Assembly: GCA_963665765.1 (NCBI GenBank)
Contig: OY762464.1
Location: 1,736,001 to 1,800,000 of the forward strand
DNA from: Bin76 sp963665765
Lineage (GTDB): Bacteria; Actinomycetota; Acidimicrobiia; Spongiisociales; ZC4RG35
DNA: 64,000 nucleotides
Direction of reading: 5' to 3'
Shown here: positions 1 to 9,110 of the stretch, in pieces
Layout of the letters: each line of letters starts with the position of its first letter
Position numbering within the stretch: position 1 is the first letter of the stretch
Translations under genes and position numbers: made by a program
Notes under the pieces: generated by a model
What the model was told of the DNA's origin: nothing
The model's input: only the letters and a program-made list of their open reading frames with translations
Databases searched by the model: none

Positions 1-77
1 TGCTCGTGGCGTTCCCGAAAGGCGTCAAGCACCTCCTGCTTCCGAGATCGCGGACCCCCAACTTGCGTGTTCCCCAC
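1..77 (-). CDS. 5' end of a leftward gene, product unknown (partial)
   Basis: A GTG codon on the minus strand is preceded at about 7 bases by a good AGGAG ribosome-binding site and opens a frame that stays open to the window edge. The 25 visible residues start MGNTQVGGPRSRKQ and are basic and helical, as in the N-terminus of many small winged-helix regulators, but this is too little to name a family. It is divergent from gltB and shares a short intergenic region with it that holds an inverted repeat, a layout common for a regulator and its target. The gene call rests on the ribosome-binding site and open frame only. Confidence 0.45.
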   Translation of the reverse strand, partial: MGNTQVGGPRSRKQEVLDAFRERHE

Positions 78-120
78 GGGCCTGCTCCTTTTATAGTGGT
101 CTCACCCACGATATCAGTGG

Positions 121-148
121 AGTGTGACACCTTCTACGGTTTCACACT
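121..148. promoter_or_regulatory. Candidate operator: 11-bp inverted repeat between divergent genes
   Basis: The arms AGTGTGACACC and GGTTTCACACT are reverse complements except for one base and are separated by TTCTAC. The site lies midway between the leftward partial gene and gltB. Its size and symmetry suit a dimeric regulator; a transcribed hairpin is the other reading. No T-run follows, so it is not a terminator. Confidence 0.5.
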
Positions 149-294
149 TGGAGGCTAGCGGCGTGGCAGTTGCTGGCGATGGGTGTGTCGGTACTCCTCG
201 GCAATCGGGTGTCTGTTGGCGGCCTATCCGGAGCTCCGATTTTCGGGGACGGTGTTTTCGGGTAGGGTAATGTTTTCACTCCGATGGGGGGCTT

Positions 295-3200
295 TTGGAG
301 ACTCCAGGTTTAGTCGGCAAACTCGGAAACCGCTTTCATCATGACGCCTGCGGGGTGGGACTGATTGCGGCTCGCAATCGGGAACCCAGCTTCCGGATGA
401 CCAGGCTGGCGGTGGAATGCCTGGTGAGGCTGGACCATCGCGGCGCCAAGACTGCCGATGGCACGGGTGATGGCGCCGGGCTTCTAACTCAGATTCCCCG
501 CCGGTTGCTGAGCAGGCACCTGGCCGGTATCGGGGTTTTTACTCCCGACCGTATCGGAGTGGTGATGGCGTTTCTCCCCGCCCACGCTCCCGGAGTCGGC
601 GAGAAACTGGTGACCGACGCCCTCGAGCGGGAGGGAATTCCGTTTTTGGCCTGGCGTTCGGTGCCCAACGATCCGGAGACCCTCAGCCGGCGCGCCCGGC
701 GTCTGATGCCGGTGATTCGGCAGGCTCTGGTGGCTATCCCGCCGGACCTCGATTCGGACGAATGTGAAAGACGGTTGCTCTTGGCCAGAAAGCGTATGGA
801 GAGGCAGGGAGAGGGGCTGGAGTCCTTCTCGATCCCCAGCGCCTCGGCCCGCACCGTGGTCTATAAGGGATTGTTCACCGCCCAGGGGATCGGGGACTTC
901 TATTGGGACCTGAAGGATCCCGACTACGAGACTGCCTTCGCCATCTTCCATCAGCGTTACTCCACCAACACCTCTCCGGCGTGGGAGATCGCCCAGCCCT
1001 TCCGATCTCTGGCCCACAACGGGGAGATCAACACCATATCGGCCAACCGAAGCTGGGTGAAGGCGAGAGAGCTCAGCGCCGGGTCCGCGGTTTGGGGTGA
1101 CCGACTGCCGGACCTGCGGCCTTTTATTCAGGCGGGCCTTTCGGACTCCGCCAGTCTGGACAATGTGTTCGAGATACTGCTCCGTTCCGGGCGATCCCTG
1201 GCCCATGTCAAGGAAATGCTCATCCCCCCCGCTTGGGAACGCGCTCCCACTCTGGACAACGAGGTGCATGACTTCTACGAATATCACGGGTCGCTCACCG
1301 AACCTTGGGACGGCCCGGCCGCGGTGGCGGTGACCGACGGGATTTCGCTTCTGGCCGGCATGGACCGAAACGGACTGCGCCCGGCTCGCTGGACGATCAC
1401 CGCGGATACGCTGATCGTGGCTTCGGAAGCGGGAGTGTGTCCCTCGGAGGAGGCCCGGGCGGAGCGCACCGGGCAGTTGGGTCCCGGAGAGATGCTGCTG
1501 TTCGACGGCGAGAGCGGCGAGATTCATTTCAGCGAGGAGATACGCGCCGCCCTGGCCCGGCGCAAGCCCTATGGGGAGTGGACGCAGCATCAAACCCTCT
1601 ATATCCAAAAGCCTTTCTCCCCGCAGGCGGGGGTGGAGATCGAACACGAGAGGCTGTGCCGCGTGTTCGGCTACACGGCGGAAGAGCGGCGCCTGATCCT
1701 CGTCGAGATGGCGCTGGGCAAGAGTCCCCTCGGTTCCATGGGAAGCGACACGCCTCTGGCCGCCTTTTCGGGACGTCCGCGACGGCTAAGTCATTACTTC
1801 CATCAAATGTTCGCCCAGGTGACCAATCCTCCCATGGACCCGATCCGGGAAAAGGCCATGATGTCGCTGCGGACCTACCTGGGCGGACGCGGTTCGTTTC
1901 TGGAGGACACCCACCGGCCCTTTGCCCGGATGGAGCTTTTGTCCCCCGTGCTCTCCCTGGCCGAGTTGGAGACCGTGGTGAGATCGGGCGATCCACGGCT
2001 CTTTTCCCATTGGATCCCGTGCGTGTGGCCCGTTTCCGAAGGTTCCGACGGGATGAAATCCAGGCTGGATCTGATCTGTGAGGAGGCGGTGGAGGCAACC
2101 GAGCAGGGCGCCAGCATCATTGTCCTTTCCGATCGGGAGGTGGACTCCCACCATGCCCCGATTCCCATGATGTTGGCGGTGGGAGCGGTCCACAAGCACC
2201 TGATAGATCGGGGTCTGCGGTTACAGGTATCCATTGTGGCTGTCTCCGGGGAGACCCGGGACAGTCACGACCTGGCGTGCCTGGTGGCTTACGGCGCCTC
2301 GGCGGTCAATCCCTATCTGGCGATTCGGGAAGTGATGCAGATGGCCAATGACCGGGTGTTGAGGGTGAATCCGGTGGAGGCTCAGGAAAACTACCGCAAC
2401 GCCCTCCAGAACGGGCTGCTGAAGGTGATGTCCAAGATGGGGATCTGCCTGGTCTCCGCCTACCGGGGAAGCGAGCTGTTCGAGGCATTGGGGTTGAACA
2501 CCGAGGTGCTCGAATACGCTTTCCCGAACACGCCCAGCCGGTTGTCGGGCCGGGGTTTCAATCACCTGGCCTGGAACACGCTCCGGCTGCATGCTCTCTA
2601 CGGGTCGGGCATCGAAGATCCCGGCGGGTTCTACAAGCAACGGGGCCGGGGCGAGTTTCACGTCACCAGCCCCAGTGTGGTGCTGGCCCTCCAAAAGGCG
2701 GCCCGGGCCGGAGACGAGGCGAGCTGGGATCGCTATCTGAAAACCATCCAGCAGCGACCGGTCACCCACATCCGGGACCTGCTCACTTTCGTGGAGCGCA
2801 CGCCGGTGCTCCTTTCGGAAGTGGAGTCGGCCGAGCAAATCATGAGTCGCTTCGTTACCTCGGCGATGTCCCACGGTGCACTCTCCAAGGAGGCCCACGA
2901 GGCGCTGGCTCAGGCGATGACCCTGATCGGAGGCAATTCCAACTCCGGTGAGGGAGGGGAGGGTGTCGAGCGGTACGGAACCCCCCGCAACTCTTCCATC
3001 AAGCAGGTGGCCAGTGGTCGCTTCGGGGTGACTCCGGGGTATCTCAACTCCGCCGAGGAGCTGCAGATCAAAATGGCTCAGGGTTCCAAACCCGGCGAGG
3101 GCGGCCAGTTGCCGGGACACAAGGTTTCTCCCGAAATCGCCCGCCTCCGGCACACCAAACCGGGGGTGACCCTCATCTCGCCCCCACCTCATCACGACAT

Positions 3201-4680
3201 CTACTCGATCGAGGATCTGGCCCAGCTCATCTATGACCTAAAGACCTTCAAGCCCACGGTCAAAGTCTCGGTCAAATTGGTTTCCGAGCCGGGGGTGGGG
3301 ACGATTGCCGCCGGGGTGGTGAAGGCCCAAGCCGACGTGGTGCTGATTTCCGGGGCCGAGGGAGGAACCGGCGCCTCTCCGCTGGAGTCGATCAAACACG
3401 CCGGGTCCCCCTGGGAGTTGGGACTGGTGGAGGCGCATCAGACCCTGACCGCCGATGGACTGAGAGACGGGGTGCAGTTGGAGACCGACGGGGGCCTGCG
3501 CACCGGACGGGATGTCGTGATCGCCGCCCTGCTGGGGGCCGACCGCTTTGGGTTCGGAACCTTGCCGCTGCTGGCCCTGGGCTGCAAGATGGTGCGCCAA
3601 TGTCATCTCAACACCTGCCCGGTGGGGATAGCCACCCAGCGGGAGGATCTGCGCACCAAGTTCACGGGGAAGGTGGAGCAGGTGGTGGAGGTTTTCCGGA
3701 AGCTGGCCGAAGAGGCGAGGCGCTACCTGGCTCTCTTGGGGGCCCGGAGTCTGGAGGAGGTGATCGGCCGGTCTGACCTGCTGGCCACCGTGGACCATTC
3801 CCTGGCCCAAAGTCTCGGTCCGCTGCTGGTGCGGGCCGATTCCCGACGGCGACATCCCGGGTTCCGGGTTTTCCGGGTTTCCAACCTGTCCCGGCGGCTG
3901 GCGGAAGAGGCCCGGGAGGCAATCGAGAACCGGACTCCCATCAGCCTGTCCTATCCCATCTCCAACACCGATCGCACGGTGGGCGCCCGGCTGTCGGGGA
4001 TGGTCACTGCCCGGTGGGGAGAAGCGGGTTTGGATGAGGGCGGGGTGTCGGTGTCCCTGTCGGGCACCGCCGGCCAGAGTTTCGGCGCCTGGCTGGCGCC
4101 CGGTATCTCCCTTCGGCTGGACGGGGTGGCCAACGACTATGTGGGCAAGGGAATGGGGGGCGGCAGGATCGTGGTGATCCCGCGTCGGCGTCATCCCGAG
4201 GCGACGGTCCACGCTGCCGGCAATGCCGTTATGTATGGGGCCACCGGCGGGGTTCTGCTCATGTCGGGGACGGTGGGCCAGCGCTTTGCGGTGCGCAACT
4301 CGGGGGGGACGGCGGTGGTGGAAGGCTGTTCGGACCACGGTTGTGAATACATGACCGGAGGCGAAGTGGTGATTCTGGGTCCGGTCGGGGGCAATTTCGC
4401 GGCAGGGATGACCGGTGGGGTGAGCTACGTGTGGGATCCTGAGTTCCGATTGCACGGATTTTTGGCCGACACCTCGCCGGCTGTCCGCCGACCCACCGTG
4501 CAGGATACCGAAGGCATCAGAGAACTGGTCCTCCTTCACTTCCGACACACCGCCAGCCCGGTCGCCGAGCGGGTTCTGGACGGGTGGTCGCAGGAGGCCG
4601 GGCGCTTTTGGGTTCTGGAGGCGGCCCGACGGACGCCGTTGAGTCCCACCCCGGTGCTGCAGGCTTCGGCTCTCACCTGA
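295..4680 (+). CDS. gltB: Glutamate synthase large subunit (GOGAT alpha)
   Basis: Makes two glutamates from glutamine and 2-oxoglutarate; the ammonia released in the N-terminal domain is channelled to the FMN/3Fe-4S domain. The TTG start follows a GGGGG run. A short propeptide precedes Cys19 in the motif DACGVG, the N-terminal nucleophile of class II glutamine amidotransferases. Central and FMN-binding synthase domains follow, with the 3Fe-4S ligands in CKMVRQCHLNTCPVG (about residues 1097, 1103, 1108), then the C-terminal GXGXG beta-helix. The length of 1461 residues is normal for a bacterial large subunit. No small subunit (gltD) lies beside it: sufB begins 76 bp downstream, so its electron-donating partner must be encoded elsewhere. 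Confidence 0.96.
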   Translation: METPGLVGKLGNRFHHDACGVGLIAARNREPSFRMTRLAVECLVRLDHRGAKTADGTGDGAGLLTQIPRRLLSRHLAGIGVFTPDRIGVVMAFLPAHAPGVGEKLVTDALEREGIPFLAWRSVPNDPETLSRRARRLMPVIRQALVAIPPDLDSDECERRLLLARKRMERQGEGLESFSIPSASARTVVYKGLFTAQGIGDFYWDLKDPDYETAFAIFHQRYSTNTSPAWEIAQPFRSLAHNGEINTISANRSWVKARELSAGSAVWGDRLPDLRPFIQAGLSDSASLDNVFEILLRSGRSLAHVKEMLIPPAWERAPTLDNEVHDFYEYHGSLTEPWDGPAAVAVTDGISLLAGMDRNGLRPARWTITADTLIVASEAGVCPSEEARAERTGQLGPGEMLLFDGESGEIHFSEEIRAALARRKPYGEWTQHQTLYIQKPFSPQAGVEIEHERLCRVFGYTAEERRLILVEMALGKSPLGSMGSDTPLAAFSGRPRRLSHYFHQMFAQVTNPPMDPIREKAMMSLRTYLGGRGSFLEDTHRPFARMELLSPVLSLAELETVVRSGDPRLFSHWIPCVWPVSEGSDGMKSRLDLICEEAVEATEQGASIIVLSDREVDSHHAPIPMMLAVGAVHKHLIDRGLRLQVSIVAVSGETRDSHDLACLVAYGASAVNPYLAIREVMQMANDRVLRVNPVEAQENYRNALQNGLLKVMSKMGICLVSAYRGSELFEALGLNTEVLEYAFPNTPSRLSGRGFNHLAWNTLRLHALYGSGIEDPGGFYKQRGRGEFHVTSPSVVLALQKAARAGDEASWDRYLKTIQQRPVTHIRDLLTFVERTPVLLSEVESAEQIMSRFVTSAMSHGALSKEAHEALAQAMTLIGGNSNSGEGGEGVERYGTPRNSSIKQVASGRFGVTPGYLNSAEELQIKMAQGSKPGEGGQLPGHKVSPEIARLRHTKPGVTLISPPPHHDIYSIEDLAQLIYDLKTFKPTVKVSVKLVSEPGVGTIAAGVVKAQADVVLISGAEGGTGASPLESIKHAGSPWELGLVEAHQTLTADGLRDGVQLETDGGLRTGRDVVIAALLGADRFGFGTLPLLALGCKMVRQCHLNTCPVGIATQREDLRTKFTGKVEQVVEVFRKLAEEARRYLALLGARSLEEVIGRSDLLATVDHSLAQSLGPLLVRADSRRRHPGFRVFRVSNLSRRLAEEAREAIENRTPISLSYPISNTDRTVGARLSGMVTARWGEAGLDEGGVSVSLSGTAGQSFGAWLAPGISLRLDGVANDYVGKGMGGGRIVVIPRRRHPEATVHAAGNAVMYGATGGVLLMSGTVGQRFAVRNSGGTAVVEGCSDHGCEYMTGGEVVILGPVGGNFAAGMTGGVSYVWDPEFRLHGFLADTSPAVRRPTVQDTEGIRELVLLHFRHTASPVAERVLDGWSQEAGRFWVLEAARRTPLSPTPVLQASALT

Positions 4681-4756
4681 GGTGAAAACCGAGAGAAAGG
4701 AGCGGCGGGGCGGTGGTAGCATAAAAACAAACGGCCATTGGTGAAAGAGGTGAGCG

Positions 4757-6169
4757 GTGGCAACCGTCGATATTGATCTGGGCGCCTACAAGCTGGGCTG
4801 GCACGACTCTGAGGACGAATACGTTTTCAAGCCGGAGAAGGGGCTCTCCGAGGAGATCATCCGGCAGATGTCGGCCATGAAGGAAGAGCCGGAGTGGATG
4901 CTCAAATTCCGTCTCCGCGCCTACCGGCGATTCTTGGCCAGACCCATCCCCACCTGGGGAGGGGGAGGGTTGCTCGATGAAATTGATTTCAACAACATCT
5001 ACTACTACGTGAAGCCCACCGAGGACCAGGCCCACACCTGGGACATGGTTCCCGAAGAGATCAAAGACACCTATGAGAAGCTGGGCATACCCGAGGCGGA
5101 ACGCAAGTTCCTGGCGGGGGTGACCGCCCAGTACGAGTCGGAAGTGGTGTACCACCGCAACCGGGAGGATCTGGAAGAGTTGGGGGTGCTCTTCTGCGAC
5201 ATGGACACCGCCGTCCGAGAGTATCCCGACCTGGTCCGAAAATACTTTGGCACGGTGATCCCCCCCAACGACAACAAGTTCGCCGCGCTCAACTCGGCGG
5301 TTTGGTCGGGCGGCTCCTTCATCTATGTGCCGCCGGGCGTGCACGTCGATCAGCCGCTCCAGGCCTATTTTCGGATCAACTCAGAGAACATGGGCCAGTT
5401 CGAGCGAACCCTGATCATCGTCGACGAAGGCGCCTACTGCCACTATGTCGAAGGGTGCTCGGCGCCGGTCTACACCACCGATTCTCTTCATTCGGCGGTG
5501 GTGGAGATCGTGGTGCTCCGCGGGGGCAGATGCCGCTACACCACCATCCAGAACTGGTCGAACAACGTCTTCAACCTGGTGACCAAGCGAGCCGCCGCCT
5601 ATGCCGACGCCACCATGGAATGGGTGGACGGCAACATAGGGTCCCGTTTGACGATGAAGTATCCGGCGGTGTGGTTGATGGAGCCGGGCGCTCACGGTGA
5701 GGTGTTGTCAATCGCTTTTGCCAACTCCGGCCAGCACCAGGATGCGGGCGCCAAGATGGTGCACGTCGCGCCGGACACCACCTCCACCATCGTTTCCAAG
5801 TCGATCTCCCGGGCGGGTGGCCGGGCGGGATACCGGGGCCTGGTCAGGGTGGAGCAGGGAGCGGAGCGGTCGAAGAGCTTTGTCCGCTGCGACGCCTTGA
5901 TCCTTGACGAGGAGTCCCGTTCCGACACCTATCCCTATATGGAGATCGAGGAGAACGATGCGGAGATCGGACATGAAGCCACCGTCTCCAAGGTGGGAGA
6001 AGAGCAGTTGTTCTACCTGATGAGCCGGGGTCTCACCGAGGACCAGGCCACCTCGATGGTGGTGGCCGGGTTCATCGAACCGATCGTGAAGGAACTCCCC
6101 ATGGAGTACGCCGTGGAGATGAACCGCCTCATCGAATTGAACATGGCCGAGTCAGGCGCGATCGGCTGA
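4757..6169 (+). CDS. sufB: SUF Fe-S cluster assembly protein SufB
   Basis: Scaffold subunit of the SufBCD complex, on which nascent Fe-S clusters are built in the cytosol. The GTG start has an AGAGGTGA ribosome-binding site. The full-length 470-residue protein has the SufB core beta-helix and the conserved Cys near residue 378 (FVRCDALILD), equivalent to the functional Cys405 of E. coli SufB. The C-terminal EENDAEIGHEATVSK region is typical. Its usual partners are not adjacent: sufD and one sufC are about 15 kb away, and a second sufC with sufU is about 23 kb away. It may share a transcript with gltB (76-bp gap), whose product needs an Fe-S cluster. Confidence 0.95.
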   Translation: MATVDIDLGAYKLGWHDSEDEYVFKPEKGLSEEIIRQMSAMKEEPEWMLKFRLRAYRRFLARPIPTWGGGGLLDEIDFNNIYYYVKPTEDQAHTWDMVPEEIKDTYEKLGIPEAERKFLAGVTAQYESEVVYHRNREDLEELGVLFCDMDTAVREYPDLVRKYFGTVIPPNDNKFAALNSAVWSGGSFIYVPPGVHVDQPLQAYFRINSENMGQFERTLIIVDEGAYCHYVEGCSAPVYTTDSLHSAVVEIVVLRGGRCRYTTIQNWSNNVFNLVTKRAAAYADATMEWVDGNIGSRLTMKYPAVWLMEPGAHGEVLSIAFANSGQHQDAGAKMVHVAPDTTSTIVSKSISRAGGRAGYRGLVRVEQGAERSKSFVRCDALILDEESRSDTYPYMEIEENDAEIGHEATVSKVGEEQLFYLMSRGLTEDQATSMVVAGFIEPIVKELPMEYAVEMNRLIELNMAESGAIG

Positions 6170-6197
6170 ATGGTCCCGGGGAGATGCGTTCCCCGGT

Positions 6198-6473
6198 TCA
6201 AGTTGGGGGAGGAGGATCGGCTCGTCCCCCGCTGATCAGGTTCAGCAGGGCAACGAACAACGCGGCGCCGACAATGGCCCACACCACCGGGAATCCTTCG
6301 ATCTCCCACAGGGTTGGCCAGTCGAGCAGATCGGCCAGCCAGGAGCCCAACAGGGAACCCACCCAACCCAGCACGATGGACATCCAGCAACCGGTCGAGC
6401 GCCTGCCGGCCAGTCGGGCTCCGGCGGCGCCCGCCAGGGCGGCGACCACCACCGAAAGCAGAAATCCGAACAT
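6198..6473 (-). CDS. GlsB/YeaQ/YmgE-type small membrane protein
   Basis: A 91-residue protein with three hydrophobic segments and Gly-rich helices (VVAALAGAAGARLAG, VLGWVGSLLGSWLADLL, VVWAIVGAALFVALLNLI). This is the pattern of the transglycosylase-associated GlsB/YeaQ/YmgE family of stress-related inner-membrane proteins, whose biochemical role is not settled. It is convergent with sufB (28-bp gap) and divergent from the DUF4015 gene. It ends in a Pro-rich tail. Confidence 0.75.
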   Translation of the reverse strand: MFGFLLSVVVAALAGAAGARLAGRRSTGCWMSIVLGWVGSLLGSWLADLLDWPTLWEIEGFPVVWAIVGAALFVALLNLISGGRADPPPPT

Positions 6474-6511
6474 GAGGCAACCTTAGTTTGCGTTCCACCT
6501 AACCTCGGCTG

Positions 6512-8008
6512 ATGAAGATGTCCTGGCGCAGGCTTTGGATCGGCCGTTTGCTCACTTTGATCACTCTCGGATGGGTGATCTGGATGTTGGTGTTGATCTT
6601 TGACGATGATCGTCCCTTCATTCTGTATGTCCTGGGCGATGACGGGGTGGGGATGGGTGATGTCACCGTGCTCCAGGACGGGGAGGTGGTGAGCGTCACC
6701 GACCGGGAGGGATCGGTGGAACTGGATTGGGCGCCGGACGGGCGCCGGTACGTGCTGATGTCTCCCGGCCATCTTGGGAAAACAGTGACGGTGGCCGGAC
6801 CTGCGCAGGATTCCATGGTCGTCCATCTGGAACCGAGGATGCTGAGAGGCAGGGTGACCGATACAAACCGGGTGCCGGTGGAATGGGTATGGGTCAGTTC
6901 CGGCCCGGTGGGCACCTTCACCGATGCGGAAGGGCAATTCGTGTTGAAAGGCGTGGAGGCGGGCAAGATCGAAGTGACGCGACCCGCCTGGGTGGGGGCC
7001 GCCTACCAGTGGGACGGGGGCCCGGGAGACACCGAGCTTTTTATCACTCCCCGCGTGGTGAGAGCGGCCCATGTTTCGGGGGAAGTGGCGGGAGATCGGG
7101 TGAAGTGGGACGCCATGGTGCGGTTGGTGCAGGAGACGGAACTGAACGGAGTCATGCTGGACATCAAGGATGAAACGGGACAGGTCTTTTACGACTCGGG
7201 GGTGGAGGTGGCTCGGGAGGTTCGGTCCATCAATCCTCAATATGATTTGGGCGGCTTGGCTGAGACGCTGGAGGAGCAGGAGATTTATCTCATCGGCCGG
7301 GTGGTGGCTTTCCAGGATCCCATCGCCGGTATCAGAAAGCCCGCCATCTCGGTCTGGGATTCCCACCTTGACCAGCCGTACCGCCAGGGCCATCAGTACT
7401 TCTTGGATCCCACCGACCCCCAAGCGCGCGCTTATGCCCTGGATATCGCCACCGAAGCGTGCTCTTTGGGGGTTGATGAGATTCAGTTCGACTACATTCG
7501 GTTTCCCGATTCCCGCCGGCCCTCGGCGACTTTCGACGGTCCGATCGATCCCGTCTCACGGGTGGAGACCATCAATTCCTTCCTGGAGGAGGCCCGCAAT
7601 CTGCTCTGGCCCATGGGTTGTGCGGTGGCGGCCGATATTTTCGGTTTTCTGACCACCGTTCCCGATGATGGCGGAATCGGCCAGCAGTGGGAACAGATAA
7701 CCGAGGTGCTCGATGTTGTCTCGCCCATGCTGTACCCCAGCCACTACGACAACGGCTGGTTTGGATACGATCGCCCCAACGATCATCCCGGAGGGGTGGT
7801 GAAGGAAGCTTTGGCCGACGCGGTGGCCCGGATGCAAACCGGGGTGGTAATTCGCCCCTGGCTGCAGGATTTCGGGCATCGGGACGATCAGGTGCGGTCC
7901 TCCATCAATGCCGCGGAAGAATTCAATCTGGGCTGGATGTTGTGGAATCCGATCAGCGACGTGTCGGAAGGCGCCCTGCGGCCCGCCACGGAGGCGACCG
8001 AAGGCTAA
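6512..8008 (+). CDS. Membrane-anchored DUF4015 putative glycoside hydrolase
   Basis: An uncleaved N-terminal transmembrane helix (residues about 10-30) is followed by a small beta-rich region (about 40-160) with carboxypeptidase-regulatory-like repeats, then a TIM-barrel-like domain. Recognisable DUF4015 motifs are LNGVMLDIKDETG near residue 213 and DEIQFDYIRFPD near 322. The family is classed as putative glycosyl hydrolases, and Asp/Glu residues in these motifs are the likely catalytic ones; the substrate is unknown, perhaps extracellular polysaccharide or cell wall. ATG codons at 6512 and 6518 are both possible starts. Confidence 0.85.
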   Translation: MKMSWRRLWIGRLLTLITLGWVIWMLVLIFDDDRPFILYVLGDDGVGMGDVTVLQDGEVVSVTDREGSVELDWAPDGRRYVLMSPGHLGKTVTVAGPAQDSMVVHLEPRMLRGRVTDTNRVPVEWVWVSSGPVGTFTDAEGQFVLKGVEAGKIEVTRPAWVGAAYQWDGGPGDTELFITPRVVRAAHVSGEVAGDRVKWDAMVRLVQETELNGVMLDIKDETGQVFYDSGVEVAREVRSINPQYDLGGLAETLEEQEIYLIGRVVAFQDPIAGIRKPAISVWDSHLDQPYRQGHQYFLDPTDPQARAYALDIATEACSLGVDEIQFDYIRFPDSRRPSATFDGPIDPVSRVETINSFLEEARNLLWPMGCAVAADIFGFLTTVPDDGGIGQQWEQITEVLDVVSPMLYPSHYDNGWFGYDRPNDHPGGVVKEALADAVARMQTGVVIRPWLQDFGHRDDQVRSSINAAEEFNLGWMLWNPISDVSEGALRPATEATEG

Positions 8009-8083
8009 ATCCACCCGCCGGCCAGGGGACCGCCCGGATATCGAAGGATGGGATGGTGGGAGGCGAGAAGGTCGGAGAGTCGG

Positions 8084-9052
8084 TCAACCCCCGAATTCGG
8101 GGATCACCCACTCGGCCAGCCACTCCAACTGTTGCATGTACCCGCCGAAGCCCAAGCGGACATCGAGGATCACCATTTCCAGGCCCAGGGCGGCGAAGGT
8201 CTCCATGGATCGCAAGCAATCCGATCGGTCGCCCACCACCAAGAGGCCCTCCAGATCGTCCACGGTGTTGAATCCTCCCGAGGCGGGGGTCACCCAATGT
8301 CGGGCGCCTGCCGAACTGACCCCCAGGGCCCCCACGTCTATCGATTCCCGGGCCCGTCGCCGATCCGGATCGGCCAATACCAGGGGAATGGTGCCCAGCA
8401 GGATGTTCTTCTGTTGTTCCTCGGACAATCGGTGCAAGTAGGACAGCCGGTCTTTGAGGGTATCGATGGGAATTCGGCCCGGGATCCAGCCGTCCGTCAG
8501 AGTCACCGCTCTCCGCACGGCTGCCCGGGTGCTGCCCCCGTACAGGAAAGGAATGGGCCGGGTGGGTTTGGGTTCCAGTGTGAAGTCTTGGAATTGGAAG
8601 ACTTCTCCCTGGTAGGACACATGGTCTTCCCGCCAGACGCGGCGGCAGATCTCCAAGGTCTCGCCGAGGATGGAAATGCGGCGGTTCTTGTCGAGCCCGG
8701 CCGCCGCGAATTCGGCTTCGTTGCTGCCCAGCCCCATTCCCGCCATGACCCGACCGTCGGACAGAAAACTTAAAGTGGCCAGATTCTGGGCAAGTTTAAG
8801 GGGCCAACGAATGGGAATGAGGACGGCGGTGCCCAGCATCATCCGATTGGTCACCGAGGAAAGCGCCGCCAGGGTGAGAAGCGGTTCCAGGAAGGTCCGG
8901 TCCGGTCCTTCCATCTCATGGGGTTTCCACACCAGATGGTCACGCACCCACAGCGAATGGAATCCCATCTGCTCGATGGTCGGGGCGTTTTCGATCAGGG
9001 TTTCCCGGGAGGCCCACTGTCCGAAATGGGGTACGAGTACACCGAATTTCAT
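8084..9052 (-). CDS. LLM-class (luciferase-like) oxidoreductase
   Basis: A 322-residue flavin- or F420-dependent oxidoreductase of the luciferase-like superfamily. The N-terminus MKFGVLVPHFG and the motifs GFHSLWVRDHLVW and LGTAVLIP are typical. Its C-terminus (SGGFNTVDDLEGLLVVG, then DVRLGF) is shared with the LLM genes at 13955 and 48867, so the three form one subfamily. It follows the cyclic amidohydrolase gene on the same strand (58-bp gap) and is probably co-transcribed with it. A monooxygenase or dehydrogenase acting on the amidohydrolase product or substrate is inferred from this pairing; the substrate is unknown. Confidence 0.85.
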   Translation of the reverse strand: MKFGVLVPHFGQWASRETLIENAPTIEQMGFHSLWVRDHLVWKPHEMEGPDRTFLEPLLTLAALSSVTNRMMLGTAVLIPIRWPLKLAQNLATLSFLSDGRVMAGMGLGSNEAEFAAAGLDKNRRISILGETLEICRRVWREDHVSYQGEVFQFQDFTLEPKPTRPIPFLYGGSTRAAVRRAVTLTDGWIPGRIPIDTLKDRLSYLHRLSEEQQKNILLGTIPLVLADPDRRRARESIDVGALGVSSAGARHWVTPASGGFNTVDDLEGLLVVGDRSDCLRSMETFAALGLEMVILDVRLGFGGYMQQLEWLAEWVIPEFGG

Positions 9053-9110
9053 AGGCGCTCTCCTTGACGCTCACCCAGCCCGGGGGCCGGACAGAATTGC
9101 CGTGGCAGTC

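Noticed and set aside
121..148. Crp/GlxR-type binding site
   Set aside because: TGTGA and TCACA are present but are 14 bp apart instead of 6, so the site does not fit the Crp consensus.
3238..4722. Long open frame on the minus strand opposite gltB
   Set aside because: It is a mirror of the GC-rich gltB coding frame, with Pro/Gly/His/Arg-rich, domain-free sequence and no ribosome-binding site. Similar long frames opposite or overlapping genes at 39901-41184, 42503-43600, 44572-45666, 48144-49844 and 59980-62274 were dropped for the same reason, keeping only the parts that encode real proteins.
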